A stretch of DNA of 64,000 bases, from NCBI GenBank assembly GCA_017626045.1, contig JAGAJP010000002.1:1-64000 (forward strand). Direction: 5' to 3'. The notes beneath the pieces were generated by a model, which worked only from the letters and a program-made list of their open reading frames with translations, was not told where the DNA came from and made no database searches. The DNA comes from Muribaculaceae bacterium. GTDB taxonomy: Bacteria; Bacteroidota; Bacteroidia; Bacteroidales; Muribaculaceae. The translations under genes and the position numbers were made by a program. Below, one piece after another: positions 27,276 through 36,198 of the stretch; the stretch's first letter is position 1, and the number at the start of each line of letters is the position of its first letter.

Positions 27276-28073
27276 TTATCTGCAAATTTCATAGAATGCG
27301 ACAGCAGCCGCCGCAGCCACATTCAGGGAGTCCACCCCGTGGTGCATCGGAATCTTCACCACATAGTCGGCTTTCCTGATGGACTCTTCCGGCAGTCCAT
27401 ACCCCTCGGAACCGAGAATCAGCGCCAGGCGCTCCTCCTTCTTCAGCACCGGATCATCGATTGAAACCGAATCGAACCGAAGAGCCAGGGCCGCAGTCTT
27501 GAAACCGCATTCCCGCAATATGTCTATGTCGCTGAGACGGGTCCAGGGCACAAGAAACACGGAGCCCATCGACACTCTCACCGACCTTCGGTTGAGAGGG
27601 TCACACGCCGTAGGGGTAAGCAACACGGCATCAATTCCCAACGCCGCGGCCGAGCGGAATATCGCCCCGATATTGGTGGTGTCGCTGACATCGTCGATTA
27701 CGGCGACTCTCTTTGCCTCCCGGCAAAGCATAGCCGGGTCGTGAAGCGCAGGGCGTCGCATGGCGCAGAGCACACCGCGAGTCAGAGTATATCCCGTTAT
27801 GGAAGCCAGGACTTCACGACTCCCGGTATACACCGGGACATTCCCGGGCAACCTCTCCAGAATCGGAGCCGCGTCGCCATCAATATGACGTCTCTCGCAA
27901 AGCAGCGACAGCGGCTCGAGACCGGCATCGAGAGCCACACTTATTACCTTCGGGCTCTCGGCGATAAAGACGCCCTGCTCGGGATGCAAGGAATTGCGAA
28001 GCTGAGCCTCGGTAAGAGAAGAATAAACGCTTACCCTTGGGTCGGCAACCGACGTTATCACCTCGGGCTGCAT
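27276..28073 (-). CDS. TrmH/SpoU family RNA 2'-O-methyltransferase
   Basis: 265 residues with an N-terminal substrate-binding region and a C-terminal SPOUT domain. Motif 1 is NIGAIFRSAAALG, motif 2 LILGSEGYGL, and motif 3 IPMHHGVDSLNVAAAAAVA, forming the trefoil knot that binds S-adenosylmethionine. It methylates a ribose in rRNA or tRNA; the target is not readable. I chose the ATG at 28073, which overlaps the EttA stop as TGATG; a GTG one codon earlier is possible. It is translationally coupled to ettA. Confidence 0.92.
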   Translation of the reverse strand: MQPEVITSVADPRVSVYSSLTEAQLRNSLHPEQGVFIAESPKVISVALDAGLEPLSLLCERRHIDGDAAPILERLPGNVPVYTGSREVLASITGYTLTRGVLCAMRRPALHDPAMLCREAKRVAVIDDVSDTTNIGAIFRSAAALGIDAVLLTPTACDPLNRRSVRVSMGSVFLVPWTRLSDIDILRECGFKTAALALRFDSVSIDDPVLKKEERLALILGSEGYGLPEESIRKADYVVKIPMHHGVDSLNVAAAAAVAFYEICR

Positions 28074-29761
28074 CACACAAGTTTCTTATATCGTATCCTG
28101 TGTGGAGTATCGGCATCGATTCCGTCGCGCTTCTTACGGAACTCCTCATAGTCGGAATATCCGCCCTCGTAGAAACAGACTTTCGAATCGCCCTCAAACG
28201 CCAGGATGTGGGTCGCGATGCGATCAAGGAACCAACGGTCGTGGCTGATGACCACGGCGCAGCCTGCGAAATTCTCAAGACCCTCCTCAAGAGCCCGGAG
28301 CGTATTGACATCGATATCGTTGGTGGGCTCGTCGAGAAGCAGAACGTTTCCTTCCTCCTTCAGCGCCATCGCCAGATGCAGACGGTTTCGTTCGCCGCCC
28401 GAGAGGATGCCTATTTTCTTCTCCTGGTCGGCGCCGGTGAAATTGAACTTCGACAGATATGCACGCGCGTTCATGTCTCTGCCACCCATCCTGAACGACT
28501 CCACACCCTGAGATATTACCTCGTAGACAGTTTTCTCCGGATCCAGATCCTTGTGGGTCTGGTCGACATACGCAATCTTGACAGTTTCACCCACCTCGAA
28601 ATCGCCCTTATCCTGATGCTCGAGACCCATTATAAGTCGGAACAGGGTTGTCTTACCGGCGCCGTTGGGACCAATAACCCCCACAATTCCATTTGGAGGC
28701 AGCATGAAGTTGAGGTCATCGAAAAGATTCTTCTCGCCGAAAGCCTTCGCCACATGATTAGCAAGAATGACCTTATTGCCGAGTCTCGGACCATTCGGGA
28801 TGAAAATCTCGAGTTTTTCCTCGCGCTGCTTCTGGTCTTCGTTGAGCAGGCGGTCGTAGCTTGATAGACGCGCCTTTCCTTTTGCCTGCCGCGCCTTGGG
28901 CGCCATCCTCACCCATTCGAGCTCACGCTCGAGAGTCTTGCGCCTCTTGCTTGCCTGCTTCTCCTCCTGCGCCATCCGCTTGGTCTTCTGGTCGAGCCAC
29001 GAGGAATAATTGCCTTTCCATGGGATACCCTCTCCTCTGTCGAGTTCCAGAATCCATCCAGCCACATGATCGAGGAAATAACGGTCGTGGGTAACGGCTA
29101 TGACGGTGCCGGGATACTGCTGAAGATGCTGTTCAAGCCAGTCGATCGACTCGGCGTCGAGGTGGTTGGTGGGCTCATCGAGCAGGAGCACATCGGGCTG
29201 CTGGAGGAGGAGTCGGCAAAGCGCCACCCTGCGACGCTCGCCACCTGACAACTGAGAGACCGGCTGGTCGTCGGGCGGACAACGGAGCGCGTCCATGGCG
29301 CGTTCAAGCTTATTGTCGATATTCCAGGCGTCCGTGGCGTCGAGTTTATCCTGAAGCTGAGCCTGACGGTCCATAAGTTTTGCCATTTTTTCCTCGTCCT
29401 CAAGCACGTCGGGGTCGCAGAAGGCATTGTTGACCTCCTCATATTCCGCAAGAAGATCCATCACAGGCTTCACACCTTCCTCCACCACTTCCCTCACAGT
29501 TTTCTGAGGGTCAAGTTTTGGATCCTGCTCCAGATACCCGACAGAATAACCGGGCGAGAACACCACCTCACCCTGATAGCTCTTGTCGATACCGGCGATA
29601 ATCTTCATAAGGGTAGACTTACCGCTGCCGTTAAGGCCTATGATACCGATTTTGGCGCCATAGAAAAACGACAGGTATATATTCTTTAGGATCTGGCGTT
29701 GGGGCGGAATGACCTTCGACACCCCCACCATAGAGAAAATAACTTTTTTATCGTCTGCCAT
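28073..29761 (-). CDS. ettA: Energy-dependent translational throttle protein EttA (ABC-F)
   Basis: 562 residues with two ABC ATPase domains and no membrane part. Walker A GLNGSGKS and GPNGAGKT, signatures LSGGERRRVAL and LSGGERNRLHL, Walker B LLLDEPTNHLD and LLLDEPTNDID are all intact. The linker and inter-domain arm match EttA, which binds the ribosomal E site and gates the first elongation step according to ATP/ADP ratio. It is cotranscribed with the downstream RNA methyltransferase. Confidence 0.96.
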   Translation of the reverse strand: MADDKKVIFSMVGVSKVIPPQRQILKNIYLSFFYGAKIGIIGLNGSGKSTLMKIIAGIDKSYQGEVVFSPGYSVGYLEQDPKLDPQKTVREVVEEGVKPVMDLLAEYEEVNNAFCDPDVLEDEEKMAKLMDRQAQLQDKLDATDAWNIDNKLERAMDALRCPPDDQPVSQLSGGERRRVALCRLLLQQPDVLLLDEPTNHLDAESIDWLEQHLQQYPGTVIAVTHDRYFLDHVAGWILELDRGEGIPWKGNYSSWLDQKTKRMAQEEKQASKRRKTLERELEWVRMAPKARQAKGKARLSSYDRLLNEDQKQREEKLEIFIPNGPRLGNKVILANHVAKAFGEKNLFDDLNFMLPPNGIVGVIGPNGAGKTTLFRLIMGLEHQDKGDFEVGETVKIAYVDQTHKDLDPEKTVYEVISQGVESFRMGGRDMNARAYLSKFNFTGADQEKKIGILSGGERNRLHLAMALKEEGNVLLLDEPTNDIDVNTLRALEEGLENFAGCAVVISHDRWFLDRIATHILAFEGDSKVCFYEGGYSDYEEFRKKRDGIDADTPHRIRYKKLV

Positions 29762-29790
29762 AAATATGTATGTTAATCATAGATGGACTC

Positions 29791-30351
29791 TTATTTTGCC
29801 GCCGACTTTGTGCGGTAGTCACACTTCACCTTGCCCTTCGCGAGATTGTTGAGTTTGGTCCTTATCAACTGCTTTCTTATCGGCGCGATACGGTCAGTAT
29901 AAACAGTCTGCTCAAGATGGTCGTATTCATGCTGAATGATACGGCTGAGAAAACCGGTGAACTCCTTCTCGTGCTCTTCGAAATTCTCGTCAAGCCAGTT
30001 GAGACGCACATGCTCAATCCTCTTCACGTTTTCCGAGAGCCCCGGAAGTGAAAGACATCCCTCCGCCCTGCTAACCGGGGGCATATCCTCAATAACATCC
30101 AGAATAGGATTTACAAGCACCATCCGGGAGTCTCGACAGTCGGGGAACTCATCAGCGAAGACGCTTCCGTCGAGCACTATAAGTCTGATTGACTTACCAA
30201 TCTGAGGGGCAGCGAGACCCACACCTTCGGAATGATACATCGTTTCCCACATATCGTCGATGAGTTTCTTTAGATCCGGGTAATCCGGATCAATTTCTTC
30301 TGTCTCCTCCCTTAGCACAGGGTGGCCGTATAGATATATCGGTAAAACCAT
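29791..30351 (-). CDS. def: Peptide deformylase
   Basis: 186 residues. It removes the formyl group from nascent N-terminal Met. All three motifs are present: GVGLAAPQIG, EGCLSLPG (metal-binding Cys) and QHEYDHL (two metal-binding His and catalytic Glu). The C-terminus is a short basic tail. It precedes ettA on the same strand with 29 bases between. Confidence 0.97.
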   Translation of the reverse strand: MVLPIYLYGHPVLREETEEIDPDYPDLKKLIDDMWETMYHSEGVGLAAPQIGKSIRLIVLDGSVFADEFPDCRDSRMVLVNPILDVIEDMPPVSRAEGCLSLPGLSENVKRIEHVRLNWLDENFEEHEKEFTGFLSRIIQHEYDHLEQTVYTDRIAPIRKQLIRTKLNNLAKGKVKCDYRTKSAAK

Positions 30352-30390
30352 TTTTTAAAATATTTAAGTTGGTAATGATTTCTAATTTAA

Positions 30391-30426
30391 ATTGGTCTAA
30401 TTGGTCTAATTGGTCTAATTGGACCA
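30391..30426. repeat. 9-bp tandem repeat ATTGGTCTA
   Basis: Three perfect copies of ATTGGTCTA (30391-30417) and a variant fourth (ATTGGACCA). The last units pair as TTGGTC/GACCAA to form a small hairpin. It lies between the AraC regulator gene and def, both minus strand, so in the def upstream region. Confidence 0.8.
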
Positions 30427-30444
30427 ATAGTATGCCCCTTCTTC

Positions 30445-31314
30445 TTAAGAATTTCTGTAAGCCTTAGGCGACATCCCGACGTTTTTCTTGAAATATTTCC
30501 CGAAGAAAGACTGAGTCGGAAAATTCAGGTTGTCGCTAATCTGCTGTACGGTAAGGTTCGTCGATTTCAGGAGCACCTTCGCCTCAAGAATCATGAAGCG
30601 CTCAATCCAAGAAGCGGCGGAGAAACCGGTCTGGGACTTGACTGTCCTCGACAGATGCTTGGGAGTCACGCCGAGTTGAGCAGCGTAGAACTCCAGGAAA
30701 CGCTGCGTCTTGAAATTATCGCGGACGAGTTTGATAAAACGGTCACTGAGTCTTTTGGCGGAATCGGTGCCCTCTTCTATAAGGTCGAAGCATCGATATG
30801 CATATCGGAAATAAAAAGCGATGATGGAATGCCGTAGCACCTTCAGCACGTTTGGATTCTTAGCATCGGCCGCGATCAGATGGAGTGAATCGTATAGATT
30901 GTCGAATTTCGGGGCAATGTCTTCCGGTATCCGGAAGACAGGATGAGAAGCAATGGCGGTAAGATTCTGCACATCGTTGATATGGAGGAACACATCTTCC
31001 ACAAAATTCTTTGACATCACCACAAAAGAAGCCGAGAAGTCGGAGCTGACCTCGATAAGCTGGAGCGTCTCGCCACACTTGATGCTGACCACCGCAGGTC
31101 CAGACATCTCTATAACCTGAAGATTTATCGCCGCCTTGAAAAAACCGCGTCTCACATATATAGAAACCGAGGCTGTCAGCTTCGCCGGCTCCATAGCATT
31201 CGGCATCATGGCAGCGGTAAAATTGTCGAAAATCCAGAAATCACGGCCCAGGATTTCGTCAACATTCATAGGGAGGGCCATGTATCCATAGTCCATTTTG
31301 CTGTCGTAGATCAT
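30445..31314 (-). CDS. AraC-family transcriptional regulator
   Basis: 289 residues. The N-terminal cupin-like ligand/dimerisation domain (about 1-170) is followed by two helix-turn-helix units (about 185-287), with KHLSRTVKSQTGFSAASWIERF and VQQISDNLNFPTQSFFGKYFKKNVGMSPKAYR. Its ligand is unknown. It overlaps the DMT exporter stop by 4 bases (ATGA), so exporter and regulator form one operon. Regulation of the exporter by this protein is likely but inferred. Confidence 0.9.
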   Translation of the reverse strand: MIYDSKMDYGYMALPMNVDEILGRDFWIFDNFTAAMMPNAMEPAKLTASVSIYVRRGFFKAAINLQVIEMSGPAVVSIKCGETLQLIEVSSDFSASFVVMSKNFVEDVFLHINDVQNLTAIASHPVFRIPEDIAPKFDNLYDSLHLIAADAKNPNVLKVLRHSIIAFYFRYAYRCFDLIEEGTDSAKRLSDRFIKLVRDNFKTQRFLEFYAAQLGVTPKHLSRTVKSQTGFSAASWIERFMILEAKVLLKSTNLTVQQISDNLNFPTQSFFGKYFKKNVGMSPKAYRNS

Positions 31315-32246
31315 GATTTTTTCATTTTGTCGGCAATCACCAGTCCCAGAAGGATGAAGATGCAGCCGAGATACCCGAACATATAAATTTTCTCACCCAA
31401 AAGCAGCCAGCCGGCAATCATGGTAACAGGAGGCTGAAGATATATATAGTTGTTTGTAGCGAGCGACCCGATGATCTTCATCGACTCATTCCAGAGCAGA
31501 TAAGCCACCGACGAACACATCACAGCGAGAAACAGCATGTCGAGGAGATATTCCGGATGGCTGAAATCAAGGAGAGCCGAGAAGTGTAGCGGCTGAGACT
31601 GCGCTAAAAGAAGAGGGACAGATGTAAGCAGACCGTAGAAGAACAGTTTGCGAGTGATGAATAGAGTACTGTAAATTGGGATAAGGCGTTTGATGACTAT
31701 AGAATAAACAGCCCACGACATAGCGCAACTCAGAGCGAGAAGGTCGCCGAAAGGATGAATCTCGAGACCCATTCCCTTTCCCAGCGACTCACTCAAAATC
31801 ACCATCGCCACACCCATGAAAGCGACCGCCGATCCTATAGTCTCCCCCTTTCCCATCTTTGTCTTATAGATGATGGAAAGAAGAATGGCGGTGAAGATTG
31901 GCGAGATTGACGACAGCAGCGACACGTTTCCGGTGGTGGTGTACATCAGCGCATAGTTTTCCATGAGAAAATAGAGGGTACCGCTGCAAACGCCGCAGAG
32001 CGCGAGCTGAATCTCGTCTGACCAAGATTTGGACCGCAAATCGCGGAAAGTGAACAACAGCATTATCACATAGGCGATGGCAAATCGATAAACATACACC
32101 TCAACCGGAGTCATAAGGGCGTCTTCCATCAGCACTTTCGAGGCGATGAAACTGCAACCCCAGCATACAGCTGTGAGCAACGCCGCCAAATGACCCACTA
32201 TCTTATACTTTTTCCAATTATGTTTTTTCTCAGAAGTCATATACAA
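31311..32246 (-). CDS. EamA/DMT-superfamily exporter
   Basis: A 311-residue inner-membrane protein with about ten helices in two EamA repeats (about 15-150 and 165-305), including TAVCWGCSFIASKVLM near the start and the second-repeat SCAMSWAVYSIVIKRL. It ends in the typical Lys-rich tail. Such transporters export metabolites or amino acids; the substrate cannot be told. Met3 (MTSEKKH) is an alternative start. It is the first gene of a pair with the AraC regulator. Confidence 0.9.
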   Translation of the reverse strand: MYMTSEKKHNWKKYKIVGHLAALLTAVCWGCSFIASKVLMEDALMTPVEVYVYRFAIAYVIMLLFTFRDLRSKSWSDEIQLALCGVCSGTLYFLMENYALMYTTTGNVSLLSSISPIFTAILLSIIYKTKMGKGETIGSAVAFMGVAMVILSESLGKGMGLEIHPFGDLLALSCAMSWAVYSIVIKRLIPIYSTLFITRKLFFYGLLTSVPLLLAQSQPLHFSALLDFSHPEYLLDMLFLAVMCSSVAYLLWNESMKIIGSLATNNYIYLQPPVTMIAGWLLLGEKIYMFGYLGCIFILLGLVIADKMKKS

Positions 32247-32301
32247 TTGCTAAAAAAGGGACCGGAATGCAACCCCTATCGCAAACGCGCAAATTAACAT
32301 A

Positions 32302-32309
32302 CAAATTTA
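32302..32309 (-). promoter_or_regulatory. -7 box TAAATTTG of the exporter/regulator operon
   Basis: The reverse complement of CAAATTTA fits TAnnTTTG, 55 bases upstream of the exporter start. Confidence 0.5.
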
Positions 32310-32343
32310 GTAAAAAAATCCCAACAATAAAAAAATCCTGACC

Positions 32344-32367
32344 AAAAACCTTCAAAAGCCAACTTCG
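32344..32367 (+). repeat. 24-bp direct repeat, left copy
   Basis: Matches 37364-37387 at 22 of 24 positions in the same orientation. The two copies bracket three genes for secreted proteins. Confidence 0.6.
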
Positions 32368-32467
32368 CATACACGGCTTCATATACACCTTCGTATACAG
32401 GTTCTTCAAAAAACTCTTACAATAAAGATTTCAAGTTTCGTATTTGCCTAAACTTGAATAAAGATAG

Positions 32468-32501
32468 ACCGGTCTGCATGTCATGTGTCATGCAGACCGG
32501 T
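32468..32501 (-). terminator. Hairpin downstream of the T9SS-like protein gene
   Basis: A perfect 13-bp stem (ACCGGTCTGCATG, 32468-32480, with 32489-32501) and 8-base loop, about 60 bases after the stop on the minus strand. It is followed by CTATCTTTATT, only a weak T tract, so it is a probable but imperfect terminator. Confidence 0.55.
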
Positions 32502-32563
32502 GCTTGCCAACATCGTTTAAGGTCGGTTCTATATATTGCTAAGTACAAGTCAATTCATGGAAA

Positions 32564-33610
32564 CTACCTAACTATTATTTTCTGTCTTTCCAGAGTCTTC
32601 CCGCCTGTCGATGCGACGGCTATATATACACCGGGAGTCAGCCCGGCGGTGGTCAGACACACTCTGCCTGTACCTTCCGCAACCGCAGCCTGCTGTCCCT
32701 GCATATTGTAAAGAGACACCCTATTCAAGCAATTGTCTTCTCCGAAGGATACAGTTCCATCACCGATAAGCATCCGGCTTCCCTCGCTTATTGTCTCCAC
32801 TCCGACAAAAACATCTTTATACGGCACATTATAGCCAATATCATTGCTAAAAATCACATTGCCCTGCATGTCAAGAACCCTCAGGAAGCGGTTATAGCAC
32901 CACATGTGTGTAGCATGAAGGGTAAACTCATGATAGTTGAGACACCCATCCTCAATGGCTCCAACTCCTTCAATCACCGGGCTTTGCCAGCCCGGCTTGT
33001 CGTCATAATCAATTACCCATCCGATTTCAATCCGCCTGCATTCCTCTCCGTCAATTTCGACTGTCGTAGTGGAAAGATTTTTGAAAGTTGCATAGTCGAC
33101 AGCCTTCTCAAAAAACGAAAATCCGTCGTAACATTCCCCTTCCTCACAATTGAAATCGTATATGACGGCTTCTATTATTCCATAATTGGGCGTATCTGAA
33201 CTTGAGAGATATTGAGAACCGAACCAACAGTATACCCCATCACCTCTGTCATCATAATAAGCATCGAGAAGAGTATATACCACTCCGTCATCTTCCCGCA
33301 TATAACCTTCATTCTCATATATATTATCTTCGAATTCAAAAATGTATGTCTTTGTCTCACGGTCATACTTTGTCGGATAAGCCTTTCTGAAAGTCACAAT
33401 CCGGTGCCATGTCTTGCCATTGATTTCCTCAGTGCCGTCAAATTTCATATATTTAATGGTATAGCCGTGGAAAGTCATGCTTACGGATTCCCAAATCCTG
33501 TCATACCGTATCATCGTCTTGTAGTCGGATGCATAAGCCGAGGATGCGAGTATAATCATGACCGAAACGGCTACTATGCCACTCATTATCATTGGTGAAA
33601 GTTTTTTCAT
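32564..33610 (-). CDS. Secreted protein with T9SS-type C-terminal domain
   Basis: A 348-residue protein with a signal peptide (about 1-27, ending SAYA). The middle is beta-rich with many Tyr/Asp/Glu residues and four Cys in two pairs (about 160-190). The C-terminal 75 residues resemble a type IX sorting domain, with the marks LYNMQGQQ, LTPGVYIAVAS and a final KIIVR. The protein should be exported and perhaps anchored at the surface. The core is not a family I recognise. It is third in a minus-strand set behind the C25 protease, separated by a hairpin. Confidence 0.75.
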   Translation of the reverse strand: MKKLSPMIMSGIVAVSVMIILASSAYASDYKTMIRYDRIWESVSMTFHGYTIKYMKFDGTEEINGKTWHRIVTFRKAYPTKYDRETKTYIFEFEDNIYENEGYMREDDGVVYTLLDAYYDDRGDGVYCWFGSQYLSSSDTPNYGIIEAVIYDFNCEEGECYDGFSFFEKAVDYATFKNLSTTTVEIDGEECRRIEIGWVIDYDDKPGWQSPVIEGVGAIEDGCLNYHEFTLHATHMWCYNRFLRVLDMQGNVIFSNDIGYNVPYKDVFVGVETISEGSRMLIGDGTVSFGEDNCLNRVSLYNMQGQQAAVAEGTGRVCLTTAGLTPGVYIAVASTGGKTLERQKIIVR

Positions 33611-33624
33611 ATATCAAGTTTTAA

Positions 33625-33668
33625 GAGACCCGGAATTAACCAAAGTGTTACCGGGGAATCCGGGTCTC
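33625..33668. repeat. Inverted repeat between protease and downstream gene
   Basis: Perfect 10-bp arms GAGACCCGGA (33625-33634) and TCCGGGTCTC (33659-33668) with a 24-base loop. On the minus strand it follows the protease reading frames and precedes the start at 33610. It could attenuate or end the protease transcript. Confidence 0.65.
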
Positions 33669-33693
33669 GGTTGCTAATTATGTAAATAAAGCG

Positions 33694-33861
33694 TTATTTG
33701 TTGACTAACAATTGTCCTCCTGACTTAACGGAGAATCCGCGGCCTAAAATAATTCTCTCTCCTTTTGCCAAAAGATTGCCTCCGGATGAAACTGTACTGC
33801 CGGACAAATCGATATCCTTGTCACATCTCAAATCCAATGTTCCGTTGTCTTTTATATTCAG
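33694..33861 (-). other. Out-of-frame C-terminal extension of the C25 protease
   Basis: After the protease stop at 33858 the next frame stays open for 55 codons (LNIKDNGTLDL to SGGQLLVNK) and ends in TAA at 33694. It reads as a beta-rich Gly/Ser secretion-type tail like those of other Bacteroidales secreted proteins. Adding one A to the AAAA run at the junction (about 33863-33868) would join it in frame to the protease. Confidence 0.7.
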
Positions 33862-36194
33862 ACCTTTTCCGCATGAAATCTTTCGACAGCACGAATATGT
33901 ACATTCGCATCTGTTCCAATCTCGACTGCACCTAAAACACTTCCTTCCTTCATGCCGATTTCAGCATCTCTCACAATAAAATTCTTTGTGCATTCAGCCA
34001 GTTTTTGAGCATCACATTTAATCCTTACAACAGGAAGGCTTCCCGTCTTGAAAAAGCCTACGGCAACCATTTTGTCGTTATTGGGATATTCGAATAAATA
34101 CGACTTAGGAAAGTCAAGGAGTTTCGCCATTACGTTTCCAGAGCCATCATTCATGATAAACTTACTGCCCAACATTTCCAATCCACCTGTAACTAAAATA
34201 TTATTGTCATTCCATGCAGGGGTAATTTCTGATTCAGATGGAGCGTATCTCCACAATTCAAATTCCGGGTCACCTATTAGATTATGAGTATGTAGAACAT
34301 GCTTATCTACTGTAAAAGAATATTTTGAAAGAGCTTCAGCTATTCCTATTTTGGGATACAGCTTAATTGCATCTAGAAAGAGTTGTTCCAAACAAGAGGA
34401 CTCCTTCCAATACCCATCTCTTGTATTACCAAGATAAGCCACTCCTCCATACAAACCTCCTACTGTATATGAAGAAGCCATAGTATGAGGAATATCATAT
34501 AAAAAAGTTCCGCTGTCGTAAACATCAAATGGTTCTGTTGTACACGACATCGTATAAATGATTGAGGGCGAATCGACGTTCGTCATAAGATCCAAACCAT
34601 TGTATGGTGGATCATTATCTATTTGTGTCTGAGATTCAGTACTTTCATTCTCGTTCAGTGATGTTTTATATGAATTTAGAGCTTTTACAAATTCCCAGTT
34701 TCCGGCTGCACCCTTTAGTCCAGAGCAAGCGATCGTACTTGGTTCTCCATGTCCCATCAAACTGCAATAGCCGTTTTCATTAATCTTCTGAAGCATCAAT
34801 TGACTTGAAGGGTAGCCGGATTGGCCAATGTCGGACATCTTAATATCCAAAAGGCATTCTACTGAATTAAAGGTATCTTGTAATTTTGAAAGTGTGCCTC
34901 TATAGTATGTAGAACCATCATATTGCACAGTAAGAACCGACTGGTTAAGATAATCAGCATTCCCACGTCCCGGATTGGTTTCATACAGAAGCAGTTTAGT
35001 GGTATAATTATAAATTTCTTCCGATGTATGACAAAGTAGTCTCCCGACATAAATATAAGGCTCATAAGACACTTTATAACAATACTCTACGTATTGTCCA
35101 CTTAGATCTTTGTATAGAGACCACCGAGACTCAGATAAATCTGAGAAATAATTGTCCGTTGGAATATAAGTATCACTGTTAGGATTATGGGCTACAGTCG
35201 TTCTATATACTTTGCTAACTTTGCGGACAGGCATCTTTGTACGGTGGTCTCCGACAAGAAGGCAGAAGAAGGTATCGTATGTATCGAATTCATCTTTCAG
35301 GTATTGCCTTAAAGAAGCGGCCTCATCCACTATTCCGGTTTCCGGATTGACTTTGTATCTTGAATCCTCGTAGATGTCCTCGATTGCCTTTGTGACTACC
35401 GTGTATCCTTTCTGTGTCTTCCATGCTGCAAGGTCGGCAAGTGCAGGAAGAAGGGATCTTTCCGAAATAATGTAGTAACGCGTAAGAAGATCAGTTCCAT
35501 TTGGATTCTCTTCAAGCGCTCTTTGTATTCCGGATTCATCCAGAGGTGGATTAACCACAAGTGATGAGACATCCACAATCCCGGCATGTTTGCGAGAAGG
35601 CTTTTTCTGTTGTCTTGATGAATCTTCCCGGTAATCAAGCGTTATATTGATATTCTCATACATCACAAGCCTGTTGGATTCTCCATAATACGCAAAAGGG
35701 CAGACAGACACTGCAACTATATGGTGTTTTCCCTCAAGTCGTGACTCTTTCACTATTCTCGCTGAATATGTGGAGGAATATGAACGATAGGTCCGGTCAT
35801 CGGCATAAGTGAACATGCTGTCGTCATATTTGCTAATGGGAATCGGCTGCTGAACCGGCACCAATGGATAGTTCAGACTTATCTGTTTAGGAGATGAGGA
35901 TGTCGTGACGCTTATGGAAAAGTCACACGCATTGTCCGGAACGAGAAACATGATGACCTTGGAAGGGATATCGGGACTTCCCGGATCGCCATCACAAAAC
36001 ATCAGGTCGCCTTGAAGACGGCTATATTGACTGCCGTCCGGTGCCGTTATGGTTTCCACATCCATATCTGACAGATTGAATGCCTGCGTGTGCGTTATTG
36101 CCGCGTTCAGTTTCACCGACACCAACGACAGAACGAAAACAGACAGCCGGATAAGGTTGCGGAGACTTTTTATTCTAAAATTGTCCATGGTCAT
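33858..36194 (-). CDS. Gingipain-like C25 family cysteine protease, frameshifted at the 3' end
   Basis: 778 residues as read. A signal peptide (about 1-31) and a propeptide-like beta domain (about 32-220) lead to a C25 catalytic domain starting near LTRYYIISERSLLPAL (about 240). The catalytic His482 is in LMGHGEPS and Cys551 in YTMSCTTEPFD. NLIGDPEFELWRY closes the domain as in gingipains. It is a secreted endopeptidase; its specificity (Arg or Lys) cannot be read. A likely one-base deletion in an A run cuts off about 55 C-terminal residues, possibly the export or anchoring tail. The block is AT-richer than its surroundings. It is first-but-one in a minus-strand group with an S74/T9SS protein upstream. 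Confidence 0.88.
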   Translation of the reverse strand: MTMDNFRIKSLRNLIRLSVFVLSLVSVKLNAAITHTQAFNLSDMDVETITAPDGSQYSRLQGDLMFCDGDPGSPDIPSKVIMFLVPDNACDFSISVTTSSSPKQISLNYPLVPVQQPIPISKYDDSMFTYADDRTYRSYSSTYSARIVKESRLEGKHHIVAVSVCPFAYYGESNRLVMYENINITLDYREDSSRQQKKPSRKHAGIVDVSSLVVNPPLDESGIQRALEENPNGTDLLTRYYIISERSLLPALADLAAWKTQKGYTVVTKAIEDIYEDSRYKVNPETGIVDEAASLRQYLKDEFDTYDTFFCLLVGDHRTKMPVRKVSKVYRTTVAHNPNSDTYIPTDNYFSDLSESRWSLYKDLSGQYVEYCYKVSYEPYIYVGRLLCHTSEEIYNYTTKLLLYETNPGRGNADYLNQSVLTVQYDGSTYYRGTLSKLQDTFNSVECLLDIKMSDIGQSGYPSSQLMLQKINENGYCSLMGHGEPSTIACSGLKGAAGNWEFVKALNSYKTSLNENESTESQTQIDNDPPYNGLDLMTNVDSPSIIYTMSCTTEPFDVYDSGTFLYDIPHTMASSYTVGGLYGGVAYLGNTRDGYWKESSCLEQLFLDAIKLYPKIGIAEALSKYSFTVDKHVLHTHNLIGDPEFELWRYAPSESEITPAWNDNNILVTGGLEMLGSKFIMNDGSGNVMAKLLDFPKSYLFEYPNNDKMVAVGFFKTGSLPVVRIKCDAQKLAECTKNFIVRDAEIGMKEGSVLGAVEIGTDANVHIRAVERFHAEKV

Positions 36195-36198
36195 GAAT

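Larger units (their letters stand above)
32247..32563. other. Intergenic region with promoter, direct repeat and hairpin
   Basis: This 317-base gap carries the promoter of the exporter gene at its left end, one of two 24-bp direct repeats (32344-32367), short TTCRTATACA-like iterations (32365-32400), and a 13-bp hairpin (32468-32501). No coding sequence is seen. Confidence 0.6.
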
